The position numbers and the translations under genes were made by a program. The notes under the pieces are model-generated. The model saw only the letters and a program-made list of their open reading frames with translations, made no database searches and was not told the DNA's origin. From Mycobacteroides chelonae (GTDB taxonomy: Bacteria; Actinomycetota; Actinomycetes; Mycobacteriales; Mycobacteriaceae), in the NCBI GenBank assembly GCA_014204435.1, contig JACHLF010000005.1:1-64000 (forward strand): a stretch of 64,000 bases of DNA. Reading direction: 5' to 3'. Of the stretch, positions 32,376-43,419 are shown piece after piece. The number at the start of each line of letters is the position of its first letter. The stretch's first letter is position 1.

Positions 32376-33808
32376 CGCAGGTGCCTGGCAACCTGCTGTG
32401 CCCGGCTCAGCGCCAGTGCGGTGTTGGGGGCCGTCGCCAGCGCCACCGCGACGCGGCGACGCCGGTGGGATTCCGCGTTCCCGAACACCCGCAGATCGCT
32501 CTCCGGTATCTGTAACGCCTCATCGAGTTGACGGGCCGACGGACCGGGCCCGTCGCCGTAGACCACCTCGGCGGCAGCCGGCGACACCACAATGGTGTCG
32601 ACCGGCGCTCCCAGCACCGCGCGCGCGTGCATGTCGTACTCCGACAGTCGCTGCGAGCGCACGGTCACCAGACCCGAGTCGTACGGCCGCGCGCTCACAT
32701 CGCAGAAATACACCTCGTCACCGCGGACAAACAGCTCGACACCGTAAACACCGTGTCCACCAAGAGCATTGACCGCACGAGCGGCGATCGAGCGGGCCAG
32801 CTCCAGAGCCGCCTGGCTCAGCGGCTGGGGCTGCCACATCTGCATCGCGTCGGTGCCGCTCTGCCGATGTGCGATGGGCTCGCAAAAGTACAGCCGGGTG
32901 GCGCCGCCGACACCTGCCGTGCGCACCGTAAGCAGCGTGATCTCGTAGTCGATCTCCACCACGGTCTCCACCAGCACCCGCTGGCTGCCGCCGATGTTCG
33001 CGGCGATGGCCTGCTCCCATGCCGGCTCGGCATCGCCGTCACGCAACACCACCGACTGCCCCTGGCCGTATGCCGCCGACACCGGTCGCACCACCGCCGG
33101 GAAGCCCGACGTTTCGAGCACCTTGTTCAGCTCGTCGACCGAGTCCGCGAACCAGTACGCGGGCGTGGGCAGGCCAAGCTCCTCGGCGGCCATCCGCCGC
33201 ATCCCCTCGCGATCACCGGCCAGCCGGACGGCCTTGGCGGTCGGGATCACCTGCGCGATCTTGCCATCGGCCAGCTTGTCCAGCGCCTCCCCCGACGCCG
33301 TCTCCACCAGCGGCACCACAAAACGGGGCCGTTCCTTCTCGACCAGCTCGAACAGACGCTCCGACTCACCGATCGGTGCCAGCACGGAACGGTCCGCCAC
33401 GCCGTGGGCGGGCCCGCTGCTTGCACTGTCCACCACGACGACCTCGGCGCCCAGACGCTGGAAGGAGATGGCCAGTTCCTTGGCTAGCTCGCCCGAACCG
33501 AGCAGCATCACGGTGGTGCGGTGGGCGGCGGATTCCGGCTGATCGACGGGTGCCTCCACGGAAGTGGCCGCCGGAGCGCCCGCTGCCGTGTCCTCGGTGG
33601 CGTCCTCGATGCTGTCCCGGGTCAGAGCCTCGTGCGCGGATGCCTTCACCTCGGGTTTCACGGTCTTGACCGCCTTGGCGACCTTCGCACCGTTGGCGGC
33701 GCGCACGGCGTCTTCGGTCACCGGTGCGGCCGCTGCGGGCGTAGGCCTCACGGTGTCGGTTGTCCCCGTCATCCCTTGCTCGCTGGGGGGCGAAACCTCC
33801 TGCGTCAC
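32372..33808 (-). CDS. purT: Formate-dependent GAR transformylase PurT with N-terminal extension
   Basis: An ATP-grasp enzyme that formylates glycinamide ribonucleotide with formate. Core motifs: VMLLGSGELAKELAISFQRLG, GFPAVVRPVSAAYGQG and VYGVELFVRGDEVYFCDVSARPYDSG. About 90 residues rich in Ala, Pro, Val and Lys precede the core and have no match in the usual enzyme of about 390-400 residues. I pick GTG 33808 since GAGGGG lies seven bases upstream; 33823 and 33772 are alternatives. Equivalent to Rv0389. Confidence 0.92.
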   Translation of the reverse strand: MTQEVSPPSEQGMTGTTDTVRPTPAAAAPVTEDAVRAANGAKVAKAVKTVKPEVKASAHEALTRDSIEDATEDTAAGAPAATSVEAPVDQPESAAHRTTVMLLGSGELAKELAISFQRLGAEVVVVDSASSGPAHGVADRSVLAPIGESERLFELVEKERPRFVVPLVETASGEALDKLADGKIAQVIPTAKAVRLAGDREGMRRMAAEELGLPTPAYWFADSVDELNKVLETSGFPAVVRPVSAAYGQGQSVVLRDGDAEPAWEQAIAANIGGSQRVLVETVVEIDYEITLLTVRTAGVGGATRLYFCEPIAHRQSGTDAMQMWQPQPLSQAALELARSIAARAVNALGGHGVYGVELFVRGDEVYFCDVSARPYDSGLVTVRSQRLSEYDMHARAVLGAPVDTIVVSPAAAEVVYGDGPGPSARQLDEALQIPESDLRVFGNAESHRRRRVAVALATAPNTALALSRAQQVARHLR

Positions 33809-33885
33809 GACGATTCCCCTCACGCCTTCCGGTCGATCTGTCGCCCTATTGGACCGTGCCTAGCGTGCCAGATTGCCACACATCC

Positions 33886-34203
33886 TCAACCGAGAGTGCT
33901 GTGGACGTAGCACCAGCGCCAGCTCTCGCCCGGCTCGTGAGAACGCATCACCGGGTGTCCGGTGGCGTGGAAATGGGCGGTGGCGTGCTGGTGGGGGCTG
34001 GAGTCGCAACAACTGACCCGGCCGCATTCCAGGCACATCCGCAAATGTGCCCACACCTGCGCGCCCAGCGCCTCGCAATCCTCGCACTGCCCGGCGGTGC
34101 GGGGTTGTGGGTCGTGCCCGGCGGCGGCCGCCAGCTCCGGACAGGCATCCGACCCCGGTGTCGACGCGGGCGCGGGCGATCCACGCCGAAACAGCCACTT
34201 CAT
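33886..34203 (-). CDS. UBP-type zinc-finger protein
   Basis: 105 residues from ATG 34203 with GAGAGGG upstream. A zf-UBP-like domain fills the C-terminal two thirds: CEDCEALG, HLRMCLECGRVSCCDSSP, HATAHFHATGHPVMRSH and WRWCYVH, giving the Cys/His ligand set. In eukaryotes this fold binds ubiquitin tails; bacteria lack ubiquitin but many actinobacteria encode such small proteins, role unknown. Divergent from the antiporter gene with 60 bp between starts. Confidence 0.88.
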   Translation of the reverse strand: MKWLFRRGSPAPASTPGSDACPELAAAAGHDPQPRTAGQCEDCEALGAQVWAHLRMCLECGRVSCCDSSPHQHATAHFHATGHPVMRSHEPGESWRWCYVHSTLG

Positions 34204-34263
34204 CTCTGCCCTCTCCACGTGCCCACTTAGGCGCCGGAACCGCTCTGCGCACAGAATACGAAG

Positions 34264-35844
34264 GTGAACGTTTCCCTGCTGGCGGTACTCACGGTTGCCC
34301 TGGTGCAGGCCGCGATTTCCCGGCGATTCGGGCTTCCCACGCCATTGGTGCTGGTCGTGGCCGGTCTGGCGGCCACCGCCATCCCCGGCTTGCCGTCCAT
34401 CGAAATGGATCCGGACCTCGTGTTGTTCGTGATCCTGCCGCCGCTGCTCTACACGACGGCGCTGGAGAGCTCGTACGTCAATCTGCGCAAGAACATCAGG
34501 GCAGTGGGCAGCCTGGCCGTGCTGCTTCCGCTGTTCACCACCGTCGCGGTGGGCTTCGTGGCGTTCTACGCCGTCCCCGAACTGCCGTTGGCCGGTGCGA
34601 TGGTGCTCGGTGCCATCCTGGCTCCGCCCGACGCGGTATCGGCCACCGCCATCGGCCGTCGCCTGGGTCTGCCGCGCAACATCATGACGCTGCTGGGCGG
34701 TGAGAGCCTGCTCAACGACGCCACCGCGCTCACCGCCTATCGAGTCGCTATCGCCGCGGCGATCGGGCTTGGTGCCACCGTGGCCGACGGGTTCAAGATC
34801 TTCGCGCTCGCAGCCATCGGCGGGGTATCCGTCGGATTCGTCATCGGCAAATTGGTCAACGTCATCCGGTGCACGCTGGACGATCCGCTCTCCGAGAGCG
34901 CAATCGGCCTGGTGGTGCCGTTCTTCGCCTACCTGCTCGCCGAGGAGGTGCACGGCTCCGGTGTGATCGCCGTGGTGGTCGCGGGGCTCATGCTCGGTCA
35001 CCGCTCGGTGCGGGCCGGATACGCCACCCGGCTGCAGGACGATGCGGTGTGGAAGGCCGTGCAGCTGCTGCTGGAATCCTTTGCGTTCCTGCTCATCGGA
35101 TTGCAGCTGCCCAAAGTCATCGAGGGGCTGCGAGGCCTGTCCTTCAATACCATCCTGCTCTCCTCGATTGCGGTGCTGACCACGGTGATATCGGTGCGCA
35201 TCGTGTTCGTATTCGCATTCGCCTACATGCGCCCACCCGGTCAACGCCCCTCTGCACGAGGGGTTTTCGTGGTGGCATGGGCTGGGATGCGTGGCGTGGT
35301 GTCACTGGCGATGGCCTTCGCGGTGCCGCTGACCACCATTACCGGCGAGCCACTGCCCGGGCATCCGCACATCGTGTTCCTCACCTTTGTGGTTGTGGTG
35401 GGAACCCTTCTCCTGCATGGACTTACGCTGCCGTGGGTGATCAGGGTGCTCGGCGTGCAGAGCGACGACGAGCGCAAGGACGCACTCGCCGAGGCCGCCG
35501 CTCAGGACAAGGCCGCCCGCGCGGCCGCCGACCGTCTCGAGGAACTGCTCGACGACAACGACGGCATCGAGGACACCAACGTACGCAGCCGGGCCGCGGA
35601 AATCTTGCGGCACTGGAACACCCGGCGTCGCGACGCAGCCTGGGAGCGTCTCGGGCGCAGCGACGAGGACGCCGGCGAGAGTCCGATGACCGCCTTCCGC
35701 AACCTGCGTCTGGAGATGCTCGAGACGGAGCGGGAGGTGTTCATCGCCGAACGCGATGCGGGCAATATCGACGACGAGGTGCTGCGCACGGTCTTACGCG
35801 GGCTCGACCTCGAAGAGGCCACCATGAACCAGGCCGACCGCTAG
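34264..35844 (+). CDS. CPA1-type Na+/H+ antiporter
   Basis: 526 residues. Twelve or so helices carry CPA signatures: LPPLLYTTALESSYVN, LGAILAPPDAVSATAIGRRLG (with the paired Asp region), GGESLLNDATALTAYRVA and AWAGMRGVVSLAMAF. The last 130 residues are a cytosolic, charged helical domain. It exchanges Na+ or K+ for protons across the plasma membrane. GTG start. Convergent with the thioesterase-like gene, 4 bp apart. Confidence 0.92.
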   Translation: MNVSLLAVLTVALVQAAISRRFGLPTPLVLVVAGLAATAIPGLPSIEMDPDLVLFVILPPLLYTTALESSYVNLRKNIRAVGSLAVLLPLFTTVAVGFVAFYAVPELPLAGAMVLGAILAPPDAVSATAIGRRLGLPRNIMTLLGGESLLNDATALTAYRVAIAAAIGLGATVADGFKIFALAAIGGVSVGFVIGKLVNVIRCTLDDPLSESAIGLVVPFFAYLLAEEVHGSGVIAVVVAGLMLGHRSVRAGYATRLQDDAVWKAVQLLLESFAFLLIGLQLPKVIEGLRGLSFNTILLSSIAVLTTVISVRIVFVFAFAYMRPPGQRPSARGVFVVAWAGMRGVVSLAMAFAVPLTTITGEPLPGHPHIVFLTFVVVVGTLLLHGLTLPWVIRVLGVQSDDERKDALAEAAAQDKAARAAADRLEELLDDNDGIEDTNVRSRAAEILRHWNTRRRDAAWERLGRSDEDAGESPMTAFRNLRLEMLETEREVFIAERDAGNIDDEVLRTVLRGLDLEEATMNQADR

Positions 35845-35848
35845 CCGA

Positions 35849-37890
<2,042 letters not shown>

Positions 37891-37960
37891 TCAGCCGGTG
37901 AGCCACTGTATCGCAGGCCACACGCTTTGTGCGCATTCAGACAGCTGAAGGAGGTCCTTG

Positions 37961-38632
37961 GTGGGTATCGCGGGTGTCACCGATAAGGCATCGGCACGGG
38001 TTTTGCTATTCGGTGCGCGCCGACTGCCCCGCGTTCTGCGGGATCTGCCGGTGGAACGGGTGGAGGAATCCGATGCGGTACGCGGGCTTGTCGGCGCGCT
38101 CCCGGACGATGCCACACGGCTGGTCGTGGTCGGCTCCGATGCAGACCTCGCACAGGTGCTCACCTATCTGATGCGTGCCGAAAGGCTGGACGTGGAGCTG
38201 GGTTTCGTGCCGGATCGGCGTTCGCATGTGCGGCGTATCTATCGAATCGGCTCCGGTGCGGCACGCCGGGCACGCGAAGGACACGCGGACCAGGTGCCTC
38301 TCATCCGCGACGACACCGGGACGGCCCTGGCCGGCCGCGCCTCATGGCAGAGCGGCGACGGCCACGGGGTGACCGGCGAGGCAACCGTGGATGACACCCT
38401 ACTTTTCGACGGTGCCGCACTGGTCGACGTCGAGCCCACCGAGTCCGTGCCAGGCCTGCGCGCGGCCGTACGAAGCCGCATCCGTCTCCTTCCCCGCCGC
38501 TGGGCGACCGGACGGGCCGCACAGTTGGGCACTGAGGGCGCCGTCGTGGTCCGTGACGGCGTCGCGGGCCCTCGCCCGGTCACCCGCTCCACGTTCTATC
38601 GGCACCAGCAAGGCTGGTTGCTTGTCCGGTAG
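37961..38632 (+). CDS. Conserved protein (Rv0358-like)
   Basis: 223 residues. AAGGAGG at 37949-37955 lies six bases before GTG 37961, which decides the start over a TTG three bases earlier. Sequence suggests an alpha/beta fold: VLLFGARRLPRVLRDLP and RLVVVGSDADLAQVLTYL look like a nucleotide-sugar or kinase-like N-half (DAGK-like flavour), then an Arg-rich C-half. Equivalent to Rv0358; function unknown. Co-directional with the M50 protease gene, 9 bp away. Confidence 0.85.
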   Translation: MGIAGVTDKASARVLLFGARRLPRVLRDLPVERVEESDAVRGLVGALPDDATRLVVVGSDADLAQVLTYLMRAERLDVELGFVPDRRSHVRRIYRIGSGAARRAREGHADQVPLIRDDTGTALAGRASWQSGDGHGVTGEATVDDTLLFDGAALVDVEPTESVPGLRAAVRSRIRLLPRRWATGRAAQLGTEGAVVVRDGVAGPRPVTRSTFYRHQQGWLLVR

Positions 38633-38641
38633 CTTTTGGCC

Positions 38642-39406
38642 GTGAACGTCAAGCAGTCGGTAAGCCCCAGTCCCGTCTTTCTGGCGCTGGTCGCGCTCAC
38701 CATCGCCGGGGCGGTGCTGGCATGGCTGGGCGGCAACTCCACAGAGCCGTTGGCACGCGGCGGGGTGTTCGTCTTCGTGTTCACCGGGTGGGTGGTCTCG
38801 CTGTGCCTGCACGAGTTCGGGCATGCCTACACCGCGTGGCGTTTCGGTGACACCCGGGCGCGGGGGTATCTGACATTGAACCCGCTGCAGTACACCGATC
38901 CGGTGCTGTCCATCGTGCTGCCGCTGGTGTTCATCGCGCTAGGCGGCATCGGACTCCCGGGCGGGGCCGTGTACGTCCACACCGCCGGCATGAGCAACCG
39001 GCAGCGGACCATGGTGAGCCTGGCCGGACCGAGCGCGAATGCAGCGCTGGCCGTGTTAATTCTCGGGACGACAGCACTCTTCGCCGATCGCAACCACATC
39101 GTCTTCTGGGCGGCCATGGCCTACCTCGGATTTCTCCAGGTGACGGCGGTGGTGCTCAACCTGCTACCGGTGCCGGGTCTGGACGGCTACGGCGCGCTCG
39201 AACCGCACCTGAGCCCCAACACGCAGCGCACACTCGGCAACGCCAAGACGTTCGGGTTCCTCATCCTGTTCCTGCTGCTGATGTCGCCGCCGATCAACAG
39301 AGCGTTCTTCGGCACCGTGTACTGGGTCGTCGCGTCGTTCGGCGTCGACCCCGGGCTCGCCCAGATCGGTGGCTGGCTGTTCCGCTTCTGGAGCAAGCTG
39401 CTCTAG
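38642..39406 (+). CDS. Site-2 protease family membrane metalloprotease
   Basis: About 254 residues; start at GTG 38642 (VNVKQS). The zinc motif HExxH is in SLCLHEFGHAYTAW, and the third ligand Asp in LNLLPVPGLDGYG. Five or six helices fit the compact M50B group (Rv0359 type). Intramembrane cleavage of a regulator is the family role; target unknown. Overlaps nothing, follows the Rv0358-like gene closely. Confidence 0.9.
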   Translation: MNVKQSVSPSPVFLALVALTIAGAVLAWLGGNSTEPLARGGVFVFVFTGWVVSLCLHEFGHAYTAWRFGDTRARGYLTLNPLQYTDPVLSIVLPLVFIALGGIGLPGGAVYVHTAGMSNRQRTMVSLAGPSANAALAVLILGTTALFADRNHIVFWAAMAYLGFLQVTAVVLNLLPVPGLDGYGALEPHLSPNTQRTLGNAKTFGFLILFLLLMSPPINRAFFGTVYWVVASFGVDPGLAQIGGWLFRFWSKLL

Positions 39407-39412
39407 CCGGGG

Positions 39413-40333
39413 CTACCAGTTGGCGTGTTCTTCGCAGTGCTCTTGCGCCTCAGGCGGTTCCACCTGAATGGTGGCGTGCGGCAGGCCACGGTCGGCAAGC
39501 AGGGACCGTGCCGCCGCCAGCACCTGCGCGGCGTCGGCGGTGCTGGTCAAGTGCGCGGTGGCCATGTCCTTGCCCGGCACCAAGGTCCACACATGCAGAT
39601 CGTGCACGCTACTCACCCCGTCCACCGCCAGCAGCGCGGAACGCAGCTCCTCGACGTCGATGTGCTTGGGCGAGGTCTCGGTCAGGATGCGCAGCGCGGC
39701 CCGTGCCAGCGAGAACGCCCGCGGCAGTATCCACAGCGAAATAAGAACGCCGACAACGATATCAGCGTACTTCCAGCCGGTGGTGAGAGTGATGATCGCC
39801 GCCACCAGCACGCCGACGCTACCGACCGCGTCGGCCAGCACCTCCATGTATGCGCCGCGGACCGCAAGGCTGCCCTCGGCATGCGAACGCAGCAGCCAGA
39901 TCACCACCACGTTGGCGGCCAGCCCGGCCAACGCGACGACCATCATCGGCATGCCCGGGACCTCCGGGGGTGCGCCACCGGTCAGGCGTTCCACCGCCTC
40001 GTACATCACGAAGGCTGCGACGCCGGTAAGCAGCGCCGCGTTGACGATCGCGGTGAGCACCTCGGCACGGTGCCAGCCGTAGGTCCTTGCCGCCGAGGTA
40101 CTTCCGCGACGAGCCAGCATGATGGCACTGAGCCCCATGATGAGCCCGACGAGATCGGTGAGCATGTGACCGGCATCGGCCAACAGGGCCAGCGAATTGA
40201 TCAGCAGCGCGACGACGAGTTCCAGGACGAAGAACGAGCCGACGATGCCCAGGGAGACGCACATGCGTCCCACCCGCACGTCGGCCGGATTGGCCGCGGC
40301 GGCCCCATGCCCGTGATCGTGTCCGACTCCCAC
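39413..40333 (-). CDS. CDF family zinc exporter
   Basis: 306 residues from GTG 40333, with AGGAG eight bases upstream. Six helices; the metal site includes LADAGHMLTDLVGL in TM2 and LADAVGSVGVLVAAI in TM5. An N-terminal His loop reads GHDHGHG, and the C-terminal cytosolic domain has VSSVHDLHVWTLVPG. Zinc (or cadmium) export in exchange for protons is expected. The imperfect palindrome at 40362-40379 just upstream may be its metal-sensor operator. Confidence 0.92.
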   Translation of the reverse strand: MGVGHDHGHGAAAANPADVRVGRMCVSLGIVGSFFVLELVVALLINSLALLADAGHMLTDLVGLIMGLSAIMLARRGSTSAARTYGWHRAEVLTAIVNAALLTGVAAFVMYEAVERLTGGAPPEVPGMPMMVVALAGLAANVVVIWLLRSHAEGSLAVRGAYMEVLADAVGSVGVLVAAIITLTTGWKYADIVVGVLISLWILPRAFSLARAALRILTETSPKHIDVEELRSALLAVDGVSSVHDLHVWTLVPGKDMATAHLTSTADAAQVLAAARSLLADRGLPHATIQVEPPEAQEHCEEHANW

Positions 40334-40361
40334 TGCGGCTCCTCTCGACCCCTCGAACTTA

Positions 40362-40379
40362 TATGCAAAAGTTCGCATA
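40362..40379. promoter_or_regulatory. Imperfect palindrome upstream of the zinc exporter
   Basis: TATGCAAA (40362-40369), AG, TTCGCATA (40372-40379): 7 of 8 positions pair. It lies about 30-45 bp before the exporter start and fits the size of ArsR/SmtB-type metal-sensor operators, which often control zinc exporters. No regulator gene is adjacent. Confidence 0.5.
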
Positions 40380-40479
40380 AGGCAATGATTCTCCTGCGCC
40401 CCACCGTGCCGACACGCCGTGTTGCGGCGGATTCGTATCGCTTATCCACGCCACAAGACGGCGTGTCGACGGGAGTGGG

Positions 40480-40923
40480 TTACAGACCCAGCGCGGGACG
40501 GGCGGCCGGATCGCAGTCGTCGAGCAGGTCGCAGCACCGCGCGAATTCGTGATCCTCACCGATCAGCTTGGCGGCACGGGCCAGGGCCGCCACCGCACGC
40601 AGGAAGCCGCGATTGGGCTCGTGCGAATACGGCACCGGACCGAAGCCCTTCCACCCGTTTCGGCGCAACTGGTCCAGGCCACGGTGATACCCCGTGCGCG
40701 CGAAGGCGTACGCGGTGACGATGCTGGCCGTGCGGTTGTCGGACCCGTCGTCATCCAGCGCGTTCTCGGCCAGTTCGGCCCAGGCGATCGACGCGGAGGG
40801 ACACGCCGCCGCCACCGCGGCCGGATCCTGACCATTGAGCAGGGCCGATTCGGCGTCGTCATCTCCGGGCAGCAGCACCGGCTCGGGACCCAGCAGATCA
40901 TGCGTTGGACTCATAGGAGCCAT
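40480..40923 (-). CDS. DUF3151 family protein (Rv0360c-like)
   Basis: 147 residues, Ala/Asp-rich and helical, with no signal or helix. YAFARTGYHRGLDQLRRNGW and GPVPYSHEPNRGFLRAVAAL are its conserved blocks. Corresponds to Rv0360c. Starts at 40923 or 40914 are both possible. Divergent from the Rv0361-like gene. Function unknown. Confidence 0.88.
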   Translation of the reverse strand: MAPMSPTHDLLGPEPVLLPGDDDAESALLNGQDPAAVAAACPSASIAWAELAENALDDDGSDNRTASIVTAYAFARTGYHRGLDQLRRNGWKGFGPVPYSHEPNRGFLRAVAALARAAKLIGEDHEFARCCDLLDDCDPAARPALGL

Positions 40924-41018
40924 TCTGACGCCAACCGCCCCCGGTGATCGCGATAGGGTGGGCGCGGTCGATCGCGCCTGCGCGAAAGAGCGCTAAGCAC
41001 GGATAAGGAACGAAACGC

Positions 41019-41807
41019 ATGGCGAACCCCACCGGTGGAAATTCCGAGGCCAAGCCCGACGCACAGGGCGAAGAGCCCGCGGACTCCGCCGAGCAGCCGG
41101 ATGGCGCCGCGAACACTCCGGAAATATCCGACACCGACGACAACACAGACACCGGCCCGGTTCCGCCGCTCGACGACGCTCAGACCGTCGTGATGGCGCC
41201 GGCCAAGCCCGGCGTTCCGCGCTACACGGCTCCCGGATTCGACGCCAACAAGACCGAGATGATCGTGCCCATAGGCGACGATCCGAAAACCGAGTTCATC
41301 CAGCCGCTGGCGACCAAGGCGCGCCCCAAGGCGGCAACCCCCGAGACCATCGCTCCGCGCAAGGGAGAGAAGCGGAGCTGGGGCTGGGTGATCGCACTGG
41401 CCCTCGTCGTCGCCGCGCTGGCTGCGGTCATCGTCCTGGCCGCAGTCATCATCTCTCGTACCAGCGCACCGAAGGCATCCCAAGAAGAGTTGGTGCGCAC
41501 CAGCATTCAGAACTACGACAATGCCATCCAAACCGGCAACCTGGCCGCCCTACGCACGATCACTTGCGGCGAGACCCGCGACGGCTACGTGCGCTACCCC
41601 GATGCCGAATGGTCTCAGACGTATCAGAAGGTGGCCGCCGCCAAGCAGTACCCGGTGGTGGCCAGCATCGACGAGGTCGTCGTCAACGGCGAGCATGCCG
41701 AGGCCAACGTCACCTCCTTCATGGCGTTCGCGCCACAGACCCGGTCATCGCGAAGCTTCGATCTGCAGCTGCGCGACAACCAGTGGAAGATCTGCCAGTC
41801 CGACTAG
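41019..41807 (+). CDS. Membrane-anchored protein (Rv0361-like)
   Basis: 262 residues. A 120-residue acidic, disordered N-half contains two similar segments, DAQTVVMAPAKPG and ANKTEMIVPIG plus PKTEFIQPL, of the TxxM/F type seen in kinase or FHA-client tails. One helix (about 125-150) follows, then an extracytoplasmic NTF2-like domain (about 155-262, ending LQLRDNQWKICQ). AAGGA precedes the ATG. Convergent with the frameshifted gene at 41804. Confidence 0.85.
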   Translation: MANPTGGNSEAKPDAQGEEPADSAEQPDGAANTPEISDTDDNTDTGPVPPLDDAQTVVMAPAKPGVPRYTAPGFDANKTEMIVPIGDDPKTEFIQPLATKARPKAATPETIAPRKGEKRSWGWVIALALVVAALAAVIVLAAVIISRTSAPKASQEELVRTSIQNYDNAIQTGNLAALRTITCGETRDGYVRYPDAEWSQTYQKVAAAKQYPVVASIDEVVVNGEHAEANVTSFMAFAPQTRSSRSFDLQLRDNQWKICQSD

Positions 41808-42257
41808 CTGCCGAAGCTCGACGAGGAACCGCCGCCCGACGACGAGCTGGAGCCACCGGACGACGAACCACCGGACGAGGTGCCCGACGACTTCGAGCTC
41901 TGCGAGCTGCTGGACGAGTCGCCACCGGTCTCATCTGCGCTGCCACCGTTGAGAAGGGCGACCCGTACGTTGGCGGCCGTCGCGAGCGTCCCTACGGTGC
42001 CGGCGCTCTCCGGCAGCGCCCGACTGGTGTTCTGCATGACGGCATTGACGAACCATGGTCGCGTTGGCGCATGCCTTCGCCTCGGTCCGTTGTGCCGCGC
42101 TGTGCTCGGGGGCCGGCTCATGGCCGCGCCAAAGGACGAGCACCAACACCACCACCGCGACCGCCAGCAGGGCCAGCACACAGCCCGCCACGATTCCCTC
42201 TTCTCCCGCGAACAAGATCAGCCGCGGCCAGAAGTCCGCCCAACAGTGACAGGCCAC
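41804..42257 (-). pseudogene. Frameshifted membrane protein with Ser/Gly-rich tail
   Basis: Two frames share one gene. From ATG 42257 the first gives GIVAGCVLALLAVAVVVLVL, a membrane helix, and then HEPAPEHSAAQRTEAKACAN. Close to 42045 a one-base insertion is needed to enter the second frame, which reads VNAVMQNTSRALPESAGTVG and ends in a Ser/Gly tail (about 40 residues, ending GSSSSFGS). The joined protein would be about 150 residues: helix, short extracytoplasmic part, flexible tail. The break is at CCATGGTT, not a long homopolymer. Either sequence error or a recent frameshift. Confidence 0.6.
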
Positions 42258-42277
42258 CCGCGGGAGAACGGAGGCGA

Positions 42278-43321
42278 CTAGGACAATCCGGCGGAAACCG
42301 ACCGGCCCGCCGACTTGAGGTCGTTGCAGGCCTCGATGACACGCTCGGTCATGCTGGCCTCGGCCTTCTTCAAGTAGCTGCGTGGGTCGTAGGTCTTCTT
42401 GTTGCCCACCTCGCCGTCGATCTTGAGCACACCGTCGTAGTTGGCGAACATGTGCCCCGCGACCGGGCGGGTGAATGCGTACTGGGTATCGGTGTCGACG
42501 TTCATCTTCACCACGCCGTAGCGCAGCGAGTCCTCGATCTCCGACTTCAATGAACCCGAGCCGCCGTGGAACACGAAGTCGAACGGCTTGGAACCTTCGG
42601 CCAGTCCGAGCTTGGCCGCGGCGACCCGCTGGCCCTCGGCCAACACCTCCGGCTTGAGCTTGACGTTGCCGGGCTTGTAGACACCATGCACGTTCCCGAA
42701 GGTGGCGGCCAGCAGGTAACGGCCGTTCTCGCCGACACCGAGCGCGTCGACCGTCTTTTCGAAGTCCTCGGACGAGGTGTAGAGCTTCTCGTTGATCTCG
42801 GCCTCGACACCGTCTTCCTCACCGCCGACCACACCGATCTCCACCTCGAGGATGATGTGGGCCTTGGCCGTCGCGGCCAACAGTTCCTGGGCGATCTGCA
42901 GGTTCTCGTCGATCGGCACCGCAGAGCCGTCCCACATATGCGACTGGAACAACGGGTTCTGGCCGGCGGCGACTCGCTCCTGAGAGATGGCGATCAGCGG
43001 GCGGACGAATCCCTCCAACTTGTCCTTGGGGCAGTGGTCGGTGTGCAAGGCAACCGTGATGCCGTACTTGGCGGCCACCACATGCGCGAACTCGGCGAGC
43101 GCGACCGAGCCGGTCACCATGTCCTTGACACCCAGACCTGAGCCGAACTCTGCACCACCGGTGGAGAATTGGATGATGCCGTCGCTACCCGCGTCAGCAA
43201 AACCCTTGATCGCGGCGTTGATGGTTTCCGACGAGGTGCAGTTGATCGCCGGGAAGGCGAAGGAATGCTCCTTGGCCCGGTTCAGCATTTCCGCGTAGAC
43301 CTCGGGTGTCGCGATGGGCAC
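42278..43321 (-). CDS. fba: Class II fructose-bisphosphate aldolase
   Basis: 347 residues. It splits fructose-1,6-bisphosphate in glycolysis and works in reverse in gluconeogenesis. Zinc ligands: HTDHCPKDK and others in EVEIGVVGGEEDG and VFHGGSGS; substrate loop GSGLGVKDMVTG. Equivalent to Rv0363c, a zinc-dependent enzyme. An RBS-like GGAGGT precedes ATG. Divergent from DedA. Confidence 0.97.
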   Translation of the reverse strand: MPIATPEVYAEMLNRAKEHSFAFPAINCTSSETINAAIKGFADAGSDGIIQFSTGGAEFGSGLGVKDMVTGSVALAEFAHVVAAKYGITVALHTDHCPKDKLEGFVRPLIAISQERVAAGQNPLFQSHMWDGSAVPIDENLQIAQELLAATAKAHIILEVEIGVVGGEEDGVEAEINEKLYTSSEDFEKTVDALGVGENGRYLLAATFGNVHGVYKPGNVKLKPEVLAEGQRVAAAKLGLAEGSKPFDFVFHGGSGSLKSEIEDSLRYGVVKMNVDTDTQYAFTRPVAGHMFANYDGVLKIDGEVGNKKTYDPRSYLKKAEASMTERVIEACNDLKSAGRSVSAGLS

Positions 43322-43406
43322 GGGTGACCTCCATGTCAGTGCTTGGGTTCTCGTGAGGAATCGCCTCTCACCATAAGCCAGGCAGGTTGCGGCCAGTTAG
43401 CGCCGG

Positions 43407-43412
43407 TACTGT
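43407..43412 (+). promoter_or_regulatory. Predicted -10 box of a leaderless transcript
   Basis: TACTGT ends seven bases before the GTG at 43420. This is the same spacing as in front of the 22970 gene. No ribosome site is seen in the short gap, so a leaderless mRNA is likely. Confidence 0.45.
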
Positions 43413-43419
43413 TGGCCGC

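Noticed and set aside
33886..35244. A 452-residue minus-strand frame opposite the Na+/H+ antiporter
   Set aside because: Only its last 105 residues are coding (UBP zinc finger). The rest is His/Gln/Arg-rich antisense of a clear antiporter.
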